25,270 bases of DNA, from positions 5,182 through 30,451 of the forward strand of contig DABJ01000056.1 in assembly GCA_002102825.1 (NCBI GenBank), read 5' to 3'. Shown in pieces: positions 7,277-14,998 of the stretch (the first letter of the stretch is position 1; each line of letters opens with the position of its first letter). The notes beneath the pieces are model-generated. The model was not told where the DNA came from. It was given only the letters and a program-made list of their open reading frames with translations, and searched no databases. Both the position numbers and the translations under genes were made by a program. The DNA comes from Candidatus Gastranaerophilales bacterium HUM_12 (GTDB lineage: Bacteria; Cyanobacteriota; Vampirovibrionia; Gastranaerophilales; Gastranaerophilaceae).

Positions 7277-8122
7277 TTAGTCTTTAGGGATAATTACAAT
7301 TCCCTTTGTATGTATAACACTATTTTGAACTGACACAGAATCAACTGATACTTTCGCTTCTTTATTATCAAGTATATTTACTGAAAAATCAAGGGGGTTC
7401 AAGTAATTCAAAATAAAGTCAATCTTCTTCAAGTCAATACTGAACGCATCAGAGACGAGTTTTGTATTCGCAAAATCAATTTTACCTTTTTTAACAACTA
7501 AGTCTGAATTGATAACAATTTTTTGTTCTGTTCTGATAAATGGAATTGCAATACCAATGATATAATAAAATTTGCTTGATTTAACCGCAACTTTTGTTGA
7601 CGCAATTTTCAATCCACCAATAGAATTTCCTAATTGGTTCAAATCATTAATTATTCTTTGATATTTTTCAGATTGCATAGTTTTATTGATATCGGACGCA
7701 GTCATTCTTATATCAAAAGACATTGGAAAATCTTCCATAAATACAACTTCATTATCAACTTGCTTAATATAATTAAATTTACATAACGTATCTAACTTCA
7801 AATATGACAAATAAATATCATTAATATTTACATTTTGACCCTCAACACTTAAAGATTTAAATATACCATTTTTTAAATCTTTCGCACTATATGAATCAAG
7901 TTTAACTTTTAAATCGTCATTAGTTGCAACTTTATTAAAAGCTTTTTTCACAACTTTTTGACCAACTTTTTCAGCAGTGAAATTTACACCGGAAACAGCT
8001 CCTACAAATGATCTGAATTTATTATTCATATCATAAGGAGCTACACAATTATACTTACAAGTTGCCATTGCAGATGTATTTGCAATTAACAACATTCCCA
8101 ATAATAAAACTATCTTCTTCAT
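7277..8122 (-). CDS. Exported DUF2993 (LmeA-like) protein
   Basis: 281 residues. The signal peptide MKKIVLLLGMLLIANTSAMA has a probable cut after A20. The mature part shows alternating-strand segments: NGIFKSLSVEGQNVNINDIYLSYLKL, then DFPMSFDIRMTASDINKTMQ, where the T.SDIN step is typical of DUF2993 proteins, which are common in Cyanobacteria and Actinobacteria (LmeA). LmeA binds phospholipids and supports lipoglycan synthesis; lipid binding here is inferred. The start overlaps the truB stop by four bases (ATGA) with GAGG five bases before, so it is translationally coupled to truB. The domain call rests on pattern and length, without alignment. Confidence 0.65.
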   Translation of the reverse strand: MKKIVLLLGMLLIANTSAMATCKYNCVAPYDMNNKFRSFVGAVSGVNFTAEKVGQKVVKKAFNKVATNDDLKVKLDSYSAKDLKNGIFKSLSVEGQNVNINDIYLSYLKLDTLCKFNYIKQVDNEVVFMEDFPMSFDIRMTASDINKTMQSEKYQRIINDLNQLGNSIGGLKIASTKVAVKSSKFYYIIGIAIPFIRTEQKIVINSDLVVKKGKIDFANTKLVSDAFSIDLKKIDFILNYLNPLDFSVNILDNKEAKVSVDSVSVQNSVIHTKGIVIIPKD

Positions 8123-9006
8123 AATACCTCGAATACTTTTTTTGTCGAAACTTTATCTGTATCTGCTATACCTACAGCATATATTCTACCACCATAAACC
8201 AAAATTACAATATTAGAATTTACACCGGTGTTATTTGGAATACTCATTCCATGCGAAACTTTTTCTTTCTCTCTATCTGTTAAAATTCTCTTTGGCAAAT
8301 CCAAGACATCAAGCGGGTTTACAAGCAAATTTTCGACATCTTCTTTTGTTTTAATATCCTCTAATTTAGTTGCTTTTTCTTGATAAAACAAACCAGCTTT
8401 TGTTCGAACAAGTTCAACCAAATGACCACCACAATTCATTTTTTGTCCTAAATCATAAGCAATTGAACGAATATATGTACCCTTAGAACACGCAACTAAA
8501 ATTTTTGCTTGCTGACATTTTTCATCAAAACATTGCAATTCAATTTTAGAAATAAAGACTTTACGAGGCTTGATTTCTACTTCTTGACCAATTCTTGCAT
8601 ATTCATAAAGTTTTTTTCCATTAACTTTAATAGCGGAATAAATCGGCGGGAATTGTTCAATTTCTCCCTCAAAAGATTTTAAAACCTCTATCACTTCATC
8701 TTTAGTAATCTTTTTGTCATAGGATTTAGTAACTTTGCCCTCTAAATCATAAGTATCGGTATCTTGACCAAATTGAACAGTTGCAAGATATTCCTTGTCA
8801 TCATTCAGATATTCAATAAGACGAGTAGATTTCCCGATACATATAGGTAAAACACCAACTGCAAAAGGGTCTAATGTTCCTGTATGACCAATCTGTTTAA
8901 TTTTTGTAATTCTGCGCAACACAGCAACAACATCAAAAGATGTCATTCCTTTTGGTTTATAAACATTTAAGAATCCAAAAAGATTTGAATTTTTATCAGA
9001 ACTCAT
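8119..9006 (-). CDS. truB: tRNA pseudouridine-55 synthase
   Basis: 295 residues. TruB converts U55 in the T loop of tRNAs to pseudouridine. The N-terminus has NVYKPKGMTSFDVV (14-27), and the catalytic motif GHTGTLDPFAVGVLP carries the nucleophile D46. KSTRLIEYL, QFPPIYSAIKVNGKKLYEYAR, and SKGTYIRSIAYDLG follow as in the family, then a C-terminal region that may hold the short PUA-like end. Length is normal. AAGGA stands 12 bases before the ATG. It follows rbfA by 24 bases, the usual order, and overlaps the next gene by four bases. Confidence 0.97.
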   Translation of the reverse strand: MSSDKNSNLFGFLNVYKPKGMTSFDVVAVLRRITKIKQIGHTGTLDPFAVGVLPICIGKSTRLIEYLNDDKEYLATVQFGQDTDTYDLEGKVTKSYDKKITKDEVIEVLKSFEGEIEQFPPIYSAIKVNGKKLYEYARIGQEVEIKPRKVFISKIELQCFDEKCQQAKILVACSKGTYIRSIAYDLGQKMNCGGHLVELVRTKAGLFYQEKATKLEDIKTKEDVENLLVNPLDVLDLPKRILTDREKEKVSHGMSIPNNTGVNSNIVILVYGGRIYAVGIADTDKVSTKKVFEVL

Positions 9007-9030
9007 TTATAAGATAATCCTTGTAAAGTG

Positions 9031-9378
9031 CTACTTGATTTCGCCTCTTGAAATTTTATTGATTAAATCAACAACTCTTGAAGACTCTTCTAAACCATTC
9101 GTATATACGAAACGCAATTCCGGAGTCAATCTCAAACGAAGAACTTTACCAACATTGTATCTGATTTTTGGAGTATTTTTCTCAATAACTTCTTTAGTTT
9201 TTTCAATCTGAGCTTCTGAACCTAAAACACTATATATAACTCGAGCAAAAGAATTATCGTGAGAAACCTCAACATCAACGATTGAAACTACACCCTCTAA
9301 ACCTCTGATTTCTTTACGCAATATTTCTGAAATATCACGCATCAATTCTTTTCTAACTCTTTCGTTTCGTAATGACAT
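9031..9378 (-). CDS. rbfA: 30S ribosome-binding factor A
   Basis: 115 residues, normal length. RbfA binds the small subunit and helps mature the 5' end of 16S rRNA. It shows the KH-type fold pattern: RVRKELMRDISEILRKEI, VSIVDVEVSHDNSFARVIYSV, a helix (EIEKNTPKIRYNVGKVLRLRLTPELRF in outline) and VDLINKI. AAGGAG lies 8 bases before the ATG and an extended -10 promoter just upstream. First gene of an operon with truB and three more. In many bacteria infB lies directly upstream; here a reading fragment on the other strand and a small gene separate them. Confidence 0.96.
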   Translation of the reverse strand: MSLRNERVRKELMRDISEILRKEIRGLEGVVSIVDVEVSHDNSFARVIYSVLGSEAQIEKTKEVIEKNTPKIRYNVGKVLRLRLTPELRFVYTNGLEESSRVVDLINKISRGEIK

Positions 9379-9400
9379 AATTATCTCCTTGTTACTAGAG

Positions 9401-9409
9401 ATTATAACA
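9401..9409 (-). promoter_or_regulatory. Extended -10 promoter of the rbfA operon
   Basis: On the minus strand TGTTATAAT is a perfect extended -10 (TGnTATAAT). The predicted start near 9394 leaves a leader of about 16 bases that holds AAGGAG before the rbfA ATG. The -35 region is poor, as is usual for extended -10 promoters. Confidence 0.65.
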
Positions 9410-9427
9410 TAAAATAAAAATTTTTAA

Positions 9428-9618
9428 CGACCCAAACGAATTTCATCAAAATCAATATATATTGATGGAGAAGTTTATCCAATGGGAGATAGAAAAACCT
9501 ATTATGTTGGTAAAGACTATTGTGATATAAATAAAAACGACAAAGAGGTTGGGGGGGTGCATTATATGCTAAAGATAACAGTGAATACTTCAAAAAAGCT
9601 GTGAAAAATTTGAAATAA
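9428..9618 (+). pseudogene. Gene fragment without start, broken at a run of seven G
   Basis: After an in-frame stop at 9425-9427 a frame reads RPKRISSKSIYIDGEVYP and on to DINKNDKEVGG, then meets GGGGGGG at 9551-9557. In the frame beyond, the sequence reads ALYAKDNSEYFKKAVKNLK and stops at 9616-9618, right before a strong terminator. One extra G would join the two parts. The residue pattern on both sides looks coding. No start codon or ribosome site precedes the fragment, so the N-terminal part is missing. The family is not recognised; DINKND looks like a short acidic calcium-loop-like stretch, which proves nothing. A real pseudogene, a slippery site and a base-count error in the run are all possible. 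Confidence 0.5.
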
Positions 9619-9646
9619 AAAGGTGGACTTGTTTATCCACCTTTTT
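9617..9646. terminator. Bidirectional terminator
   Basis: An 11-base stem, AAAAAGGTGGA (9617-9627) with TCCACCTTTTT (9636-9646), and an 8-base loop. It follows the stop of the plus-strand fragment and, on the other strand, the stop of the small gene at 9648. Confidence 0.9.
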
Positions 9647-9647
9647 A

Positions 9648-9863
9648 TTAGACAATTTTATTAACTTTTTTCATCATTTTATTATAATCAGGATCAAAAG
9701 TTGGAAAAATTTCTGCAATAATTTCTTTGAATTGATCTATAAGATTTATTCTCTTTGGTGCATTATTAGGTAAAGTTATATCCGATTTAGGAGCAACCGA
9801 TTTAAATTTATTAACTCTATTCATTGTATTTAGTGGCATAGAACCGGTAATTTTAGATATCAT
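9648..9863 (-). CDS. Small unknown protein, 71 residues
   Basis: The product (MISKITGSMPLNTMNRVNKF...) is basic, without a signal peptide or membrane segment, with a likely helix in IDQFKEIIAEIF and another in the C-terminal KMMKKVNKIV. I know no family. A strong AAGGAG lies 9 bases before the ATG, and the gene sits 23 bases after the infB stop in the same direction, so it is the last gene of the prfA-ylxR-infB unit and stops one base before a strong terminator. The ribosome site and terminator position make it likely real. Its N-terminal look (short basic start with SMPLNTMNR) gives no localisation clue. Confidence 0.65.
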   Translation of the reverse strand: MISKITGSMPLNTMNRVNKFKSVAPKSDITLPNNAPKRINLIDQFKEIIAEIFPTFDPDYNKMMKKVNKIV

Positions 9864-9886
9864 ATTTCGTACTCCTTTCTATTCGG

Positions 9887-12415
9887 TTATAAGCTTTTTC
9901 TTTCAACTTCTTCTTTTGTTGAAACCTCAATAATATCACCAATTTGAATATCATTAAATTTGCTAAAAGAAATACCACACTCAAAACCTTGTGCAACTTC
10001 TTTTACATCATCTTTGAAACGTTTCAATTGGTCAATTGCACCACGGAAAATTTCTTGTCCATCTCTATAAAGAACAGCATCTTTTGAACGAACAATTTTA
10101 CCCTCAGTAACATAACAACCGGCAATTTTATTCGTTTTTCCAATTGTAAATACTTGACGAACTTCCGCTTTACCAAGTTCAACTTCTTTAACTTCAGGTT
10201 CAAGAAGTGATAACAATGTTTTTTCGATATCTTCTAACAATTGATAAATAATATCATATTTCTTAATTGTTACACCTTCACGTTCAGCTGAAGCTAGAGC
10301 ATTTCCGTCTTCTTTTACTGTGAAACCTAGAATTAAAGCATTTGAAGCTGCTGCTAACATAACATCGGCTTCTGAAATATCACCAACACCTACATGAATA
10401 ATCTTTGTTGTAATTTCTTTTGATTCAACACCCGCAATAGCCTGTGCGACAGCTTCTGCTGAACCGTGAGTATTAGCTTTGATAATCAAATTCAAGTGTG
10501 GAATATCATCATCACCTGCAACAGATTCACGTCTAATGTGAGCAGGAAGCATATTTTCTAATCTCTTATCACGTTCTTTTTCTTTTCTGTCTGCTACAAT
10601 TGCTTTCATTTCTTTTTCGTTTTTAACAACTTCAAAATGGTCCCCGGCTTGTGGAACTTCAGACAAACCAAGAATTTCAACCGGTGTAGATGGTTCTGCT
10701 TTTTGAATTCTTTCACCACTATCTGATAGCAATGCTCTTACTCTACCGCAAGCTGTTCCAACGACTATACAGTTACCTGCTCTTAATGTTCCGTTTTGAA
10801 CCAACAATGTTGCAACAGGACCTTTCCCTTTGTCTAAGTTTGCTTCAATTACAACACCGGAAGCTTCAGCTTTAGGGTTAGCTTTCAAATCTTGAACATC
10901 TGCAACTAACAAAATGTATTCCAAAAGTTCATCAATACCAGTACCTTGAAGAGCCGAAACATTTACAGTAATTGTATCCCCACCCCAAGCTTCCGGAACC
11001 AAACCGTGTTCTGTCAATTGTTGCAAAACTCGATCCGGATTAGCCCCAGGTTTATCAATTTTGTTAACAGCAACAATGATTGGAATTTCAGCAGCTTTTG
11101 CATGGTTAATAGCTTCAATTGTTTGAGGCATAATACCATCATCGGCAGCAACTACCAAAATTGCAATATCAGTTGCTTTCGCACCTCTTGCTCTCATTTC
11201 GGTGAAAGCTTCGTGACCAGGAGTATCCAAGAATACAATTTTCTTTTCATTCTTATCACCAAGATATACAGTATAAGCACCGATTGACTGCGTAATACCA
11301 CCAACTTCCGAGGCTACAATTTTGTGTTTTGAGGCACGGATACTATCTAATAATGTAGTTTTACCGTGGTCAACGTGCCCCATAATACTGATAACAGGTG
11401 CTCTACGTTTTAATAATTTCTTATCAACTTCGGTCAATGCTTTTGCTTGTTCTTCTTTTTCAAGTTCTTGTTCAATATAAGCATCTAAATCCTCTTCAAG
11501 AACTTCTAAACCATATTCGGCACAAACTTTCTTAATAACATCAACATCAATAAGTTGGTTAACTGTTGCCATAACACCATTAAGCATTAAGAACTTAACA
11601 ATTTCAGCCGGAGTTTTTTTAATTTTTTCAGATAATTCTGAAATAGTCATCGGTTGAGTTACAACGATTTGTTTTACTTCTTCAACCTCTTCAACTCTTT
11701 GAACTTTCTTTTTGTGGTGTTGAGCTGCTGCCTTTTCTAGTGAAATTCTTTCTTGTTCTTCCTTTTTAGAATTAAAATCTTTTTCTTTTTTCTTTCCGTC
11801 AGATTTACGTTTTACAGGACCTTTATTTTCGTAAATATCTTGTGGAATTATACGACGTTGTAAAGGCTTTTTACCTGCAAAATCTTTATTTTCACCATTT
11901 TGGACAGGACGTTGAGGTCTTTCGCCTTTTGGTGGAAATTTTCTCTCCCCGTTTTGAGGTCTTTCACCACGTGTGTATTTTCTTTCTCCATTGTTGTAAG
12001 GCTTGCGAGTTGGAGTTGGGGTTGATGTCGAATCAGATTTTTCAACAGGAGCTTTTCTTGGAGCTCTCCTTACAATTTCCAATCTGCTAACAGGTTTAAC
12101 CACTTCAACTTTTGGTCTTACTACTTTTTCAACTTTATGCATTGAAGTTTCTTTAGTAGGTTTTTCTTCCTTTTTCTCTTCAACTGGAGCAGGTGTCGGT
12201 TTTGCCTTTTTCACAACAAAGGCCTTTGGCTTAGTTGTTTTCTTAACACCACCATTTGCAATAAAATCTTTCAATCTTGCTATCTGTTCCATCGTAACAG
12301 TACTTGAATGAGTTTTATTTGTAACTCCGATTTTTGCGAACTTTTCTACAACTTCCTTACTTGGGAGTCCAAGTTCTTTCGCTAATTCACTTATTCTAAC
12401 TGTTTCGTAACTCAT
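9887..12415 (-). CDS. infB: Translation initiation factor IF-2
   Basis: 842 residues. IF-2 is the GTPase that places initiator tRNA in the ribosomal P site and promotes subunit joining. An N-terminal IF2_N unit (VRISELAKELGLPSKEVVEKFAKIG) is followed by a long K/P/E/R-rich linker with repeated GERK and GERPQ units (about 140-180), a second IF2_N unit (PMTISELSEKIKKTPAEIVKFL), and the G domain: GHVDHGKTT near 346-354, DTPGHEAF, NKIDKP and SALQGTGI. Domains II to IV follow at normal spacing. The start lies inside ylxR (20-base overlap) with GGACAG 9-14 bases before the ATG, so the two are translated in a coupled way. The usual rbfA does not follow directly. Confidence 0.97.
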   Translation of the reverse strand: MSYETVRISELAKELGLPSKEVVEKFAKIGVTNKTHSSTVTMEQIARLKDFIANGGVKKTTKPKAFVVKKAKPTPAPVEEKKEEKPTKETSMHKVEKVVRPKVEVVKPVSRLEIVRRAPRKAPVEKSDSTSTPTPTRKPYNNGERKYTRGERPQNGERKFPPKGERPQRPVQNGENKDFAGKKPLQRRIIPQDIYENKGPVKRKSDGKKKEKDFNSKKEEQERISLEKAAAQHHKKKVQRVEEVEEVKQIVVTQPMTISELSEKIKKTPAEIVKFLMLNGVMATVNQLIDVDVIKKVCAEYGLEVLEEDLDAYIEQELEKEEQAKALTEVDKKLLKRRAPVISIMGHVDHGKTTLLDSIRASKHKIVASEVGGITQSIGAYTVYLGDKNEKKIVFLDTPGHEAFTEMRARGAKATDIAILVVAADDGIMPQTIEAINHAKAAEIPIIVAVNKIDKPGANPDRVLQQLTEHGLVPEAWGGDTITVNVSALQGTGIDELLEYILLVADVQDLKANPKAEASGVVIEANLDKGKGPVATLLVQNGTLRAGNCIVVGTACGRVRALLSDSGERIQKAEPSTPVEILGLSEVPQAGDHFEVVKNEKEMKAIVADRKEKERDKRLENMLPAHIRRESVAGDDDIPHLNLIIKANTHGSAEAVAQAIAGVESKEITTKIIHVGVGDISEADVMLAAASNALILGFTVKEDGNALASAEREGVTIKKYDIIYQLLEDIEKTLLSLLEPEVKEVELGKAEVRQVFTIGKTNKIAGCYVTEGKIVRSKDAVLYRDGQEIFRGAIDQLKRFKDDVKEVAQGFECGISFSKFNDIQIGDIIEVSTKEEVERKSL

Positions 12416-12650
12416 CTAGTAACTGTCCTTTCAATTCGTTTGGTATAGAAGCTTTTAAGTGTTTTGCAAGCTTATTTTTCTTGAATACTGATTCTATACA
12501 CACCTCATTATAGCAAAGATATGCAGATCTGCCAAATGTTACAGAATCCGGATTAATTATAACTTTTCCATCTGTGTTTCTTGCCGTAATTTTTATTAAA
12601 TCGTTTCTATTTTTTATTTTCCAACAACTAACACAGCGCCTATCAGTCAA
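12396..12650 (-). CDS. ylxR: YlxR/RnpM family RNA-binding protein
   Basis: 84 residues. The motif RRCVSCWKIKNRNDLIKI (from residue 4), a VINPDSVTFGRSAYLCYN segment and a helix-rich C-terminus match YlxR (DUF448). In Bacillus subtilis this protein binds RNase P RNA and modulates it; that role is known for the family and inferred here. The start codon is TTG at 12650: AGGAG of the preceding gene's end (its TAG stop is part of the ribosome site) lies 8 bases before it, and the next ATG would remove the conserved RRC motif. It overlaps infB by 20 bases. The normal upstream partner nusA is absent; prfA is there instead. Confidence 0.93.
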   Translation of the reverse strand: MTDRRCVSCWKIKNRNDLIKITARNTDGKVIINPDSVTFGRSAYLCYNEVCIESVFKKNKLAKHLKASIPNELKGQLLDELRNS

Positions 12651-12660
12651 TTAATCTCTC

Positions 12661-13743
12661 CTATTGCTCTTGAGCTAATTTTTCTAACTTTAATTTTTGG
12701 TCATATTCAACCAACAAATCAATAAGTTCGTCTAATTCACCATCAATCACAGTCCATACATTCAAATTGTGATTCAATCTGTGGTCTGTTAATCTACCTT
12801 GTGGGAAGTTATATGTTCTAATACGTTCAGATCTGTCACCTGAACCTACTTGCGAACGGCGCAAATCAGTAATTTCTTTGGTTTGTTTTTGAACTTCCAT
12901 ATCATAAAGCTTTGCTTTAAGAATTTCTAAAGCACGTTCTTTGTTTTGCAATTGAGAACGTTCTTCTGTACAGAAAATCATAATTCCTGTAGGCTTGTGG
13001 AAGACTCTGGCCGCAGTTTCAACTTTGTTAACGTTTTGACCACCGGCACCGCCTGATCTTGCAGTTGTAATTTCAACATCATTCATATTCAAGTTAACTT
13101 CAACATCATCAACCTGCGGCATAACGGCAACTGTTGCAGTTGAGGTATGAACTCTGCCTTGAGATTCTGTTGCAGGAACTCTCTGAACTCTGTGAACACC
13201 AGATTCATATTTCAATCTTGAGTAGATGCTATCACCTTTCATTGAAATAATAACTTCTGAAACACCACCAGCTTCACAATCCGTTTTACTTAAAATTTGA
13301 GTTTGCCAACCCATTTTGTCAGCATATCTCAAATACATACGCATCAAATCACCTGCGAAAATGTTTGCTTCATCACCACCTGCGCCACCGCGGATTTCCA
13401 GCATGATATCTTTGTCATCCATAGGGTCACGAGGTAACAACAAAACCTTCATTTTTTCTTCAAAAACAGGAAGTTTAGCTTCGTTTGTTTCAATTTCTGA
13501 TTTTAAAAACTGACGCATTTCTTCATCTTTTTCTTCGTGAAGCATTTGTTTTGCGTCTTCAATAGCTTCAGTTGTAGTTTTCCATTCGTAATAAAGATTA
13601 ACAGTTTCTTCCATTGCCTTTCTTTGTTTTGACAAATCTCTGAAACGATTATAATCTTGGATTACGGCAGGGTCTGACAACGTTTCGCCTAATTCCTTAT
13701 ATTTCTTCTCAATTTGAAGAATTTTATCTAACATATCTTTCAT
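12661..13743 (-). CDS. prfA: Peptide chain release factor 1
   Basis: 360 residues, normal for RF1. It ends translation at UAA and UAG. The stop-reading tripeptide PAT is at 190-192 (RF1 type PxT, not the SPF of RF2) and the catalytic GGQ at 234-236 in SGGAGGQNVNKV, followed by the usual IMIFCTEERSQLQNK and HRLNHNL. The start is either ATG 13743 or ATG 13734; both have only weak ribosome sites, and the shorter form also begins as the family does. It is 30 bases after a small HTH gene and 10 bases before ylxR, whose ribosome site includes its stop codon. Confidence 0.97.
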   Translation of the reverse strand: MKDMLDKILQIEKKYKELGETLSDPAVIQDYNRFRDLSKQRKAMEETVNLYYEWKTTTEAIEDAKQMLHEEKDEEMRQFLKSEIETNEAKLPVFEEKMKVLLLPRDPMDDKDIMLEIRGGAGGDEANIFAGDLMRMYLRYADKMGWQTQILSKTDCEAGGVSEVIISMKGDSIYSRLKYESGVHRVQRVPATESQGRVHTSTATVAVMPQVDDVEVNLNMNDVEITTARSGGAGGQNVNKVETAARVFHKPTGIMIFCTEERSQLQNKERALEILKAKLYDMEVQKQTKEITDLRRSQVGSGDRSERIRTYNFPQGRLTDHRLNHNLNVWTVIDGELDELIDLLVEYDQKLKLEKLAQEQ

Positions 13744-13773
13744 ACTTCAAATAATAACAAGAACATGATTTTT

Positions 13774-13998
13774 TTACAAATTACGTTCAAGTTTTATTGA
13801 ATAACCGCATATTTTACAAATTTTTTGAAATTCGGTTAACTTTAAAGTGTTTCGCCTAATTTTACAAGAAAACGTACTTTGGGGTATTTTTTCGCCATTA
13901 TCTTTTTTCAAATCTTCCAACAACATTTTTTGGGTAATGTGACCTTTCGCCATTACCAGTCTTAATATTTCGTCATTGTTCCAATCTGTAATATCCAT
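13774..13998 (-). CDS. Small helix-turn-helix protein
   Basis: 74 residues. The pattern ILRLVMAKGHITQKMLLEDLKKDNGEKI, then PQSTFSCKIRRNTLKLTEFQKICKICGYSIKL, resembles a lambda-repressor/XRE helix-turn-helix: helix 2 at about 22-31, recognition helix at about 39-49 (STFSCKIRR, compare the usual QSTLSRKL), then a helix ending GYSIKL. DNA binding is inferred. It is the first gene before prfA, 30 bases away, and divergent from the prepilin gene, so it could act on the shared promoter region, which contains repeats. A minus-strand TATAAT at 14012-14017 leaves only about 7 bases of leader and no ribosome site is seen. Targets are unknown. Confidence 0.7.
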   Translation of the reverse strand: MDITDWNNDEILRLVMAKGHITQKMLLEDLKKDNGEKIPQSTFSCKIRRNTLKLTEFQKICKICGYSIKLERNL

Positions 13999-14011
13999 AA
14001 CCAGAGTATAG

Positions 14012-14017
14012 ATTATA
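14012..14017 (-). promoter_or_regulatory. -10 box of the HTH-prfA-ylxR-infB unit
   Basis: A minus-strand TATAAT lies 14 bases before the ATG at 13998, with no Shine-Dalgarno sequence between. The -35 region is not clear (TACATT at 17-base spacing). Confidence 0.45.
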
Positions 14018-14065
14018 GAAAAGATAATTCAAATAATGTATTCTAATATTTATTATTTCAATATA

Positions 14066-14108
14066 ATATTGATATATGCAATAATATGTTAAATAATTAT
14101 ATTGATAT
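14066..14108. repeat. Direct repeat in the HTH/prepilin intergenic region
   Basis: ATATTGATAT occurs at 14066-14075 and 14099-14108, 33 bases apart, about three DNA turns. The first copy is part of the palindrome CAATATAATATTG (14060-14072). Two sites on one face of DNA between divergent genes could be operators. AT-richness makes chance possible. Confidence 0.35.
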
Positions 14109-14163
14109 GAACTCCAATATCCCCAGAACAAAAAAATAAAACAACAACGAAAAGGAGAATAAA

Positions 14164-14961
14164 ATGAAAATACATATAGACTTATCCACTTATAAAACTA
14201 TAGAACTTAAAAAGAACGTCGCATTTACACTCGCAGAAGTCCTGATAACCCTTGCCATCGTCGGAATCATTGCAGCAATGACAATTCCAACTTTAATGAC
14301 ACATTTAACACATAAAAAACTAGAGAGTCAATTAAAGAAAACTTATTCAGAATTAAATATTGCAGCAAGAAATTTCTATGCACATGAAGATATGTCTGTT
14401 CATGATGCTGACATTATGCTAAATAAAGATATGGATAAAACAAATACATTTTATTTTTCAGATGAACTACTAAATAAATTTATGTCTTATTATAAAGGGT
14501 TTCAAAGACAAACCGTAGCAAATGACAGCTGGGTTAGATTTGATAATAAAAATAAAATTAATCAAAAGAACTTAGATGGGACAAACATAACAAGCTACCC
14601 CTGTGATAGATCTGCAGTTGCAACAGATTTAGTAGGGCGGAACTATGCGCTAGATGACACCTCCGTATACGGAAACACTGATTTTGGTCCAAAAATTTGT
14701 GTTGATATCAACGGAATTGATAAACCAAATAGATTAGGATACGACAGATTCGTTTTCGTTTTTACAGAAGATGCCGTTGTTCCTTATACAGGAGATAGTT
14801 GGAACGAAGTAAACGAGAATCAGACAGATGAAAAAGAAATAGCTAAAAATTGCAGTTACTCAAACTCACCAAACACACCGGCTTTTTCATGCGCATATTT
14901 TGCACTACAAGACAAAAGCCCAAGCGGAAATGGCAGTTATTGGAAAAATTTTCTGAAATAA
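14164..14961 (+). CDS. Type IV prepilin-like (pseudopilin) protein
   Basis: 265 residues. A 20-residue leader ends KKNVA, then FTLAEVLITLAIVGIIAAMTIPTL, the hydrophobic N-terminal helix of type IV pilins and type II secretion pseudopilins with glutamate at mature position 5. Prepilin peptidase normally wants glycycine-like small residues (usually Gly) at -1; here it is Ala. The globular part has four cysteines (two in SYPCDRS and KICVD, two in AKNCSY and FSCAY), likely forming disulfides outside the cell. Pilus or secretion role is inferred; other pilin machinery is not in the window. AAGGAG lies 7 bases before the ATG. The gene stands alone, divergent from the HTH gene. Such single pilin-like genes are frequent in Gastranaerophilales. 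Confidence 0.85.
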   Translation: MKIHIDLSTYKTIELKKNVAFTLAEVLITLAIVGIIAAMTIPTLMTHLTHKKLESQLKKTYSELNIAARNFYAHEDMSVHDADIMLNKDMDKTNTFYFSDELLNKFMSYYKGFQRQTVANDSWVRFDNKNKINQKNLDGTNITSYPCDRSAVATDLVGRNYALDDTSVYGNTDFGPKICVDINGIDKPNRLGYDRFVFVFTEDAVVPYTGDSWNEVNENQTDEKEIAKNCSYSNSPNTPAFSCAYFALQDKSPSGNGSYWKNFLK

Positions 14962-14998
14962 AAGTAATTGATACAATTTTACGTTTTACTAAATTAAT

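Noticed and set aside
9402..9593. 63-codon minus-strand open frame over the poly-G fragment
   Set aside because: No ribosome site, odd composition (many Y, L, H), and the plus-strand frames look more coding.
11880..12000. Repeated GERK/GERPQ stretch in infB as a tandem DNA repeat or insertion
   Set aside because: Low-complexity linkers of this kind are normal in the N-terminal half of IF-2 and the frame is intact.
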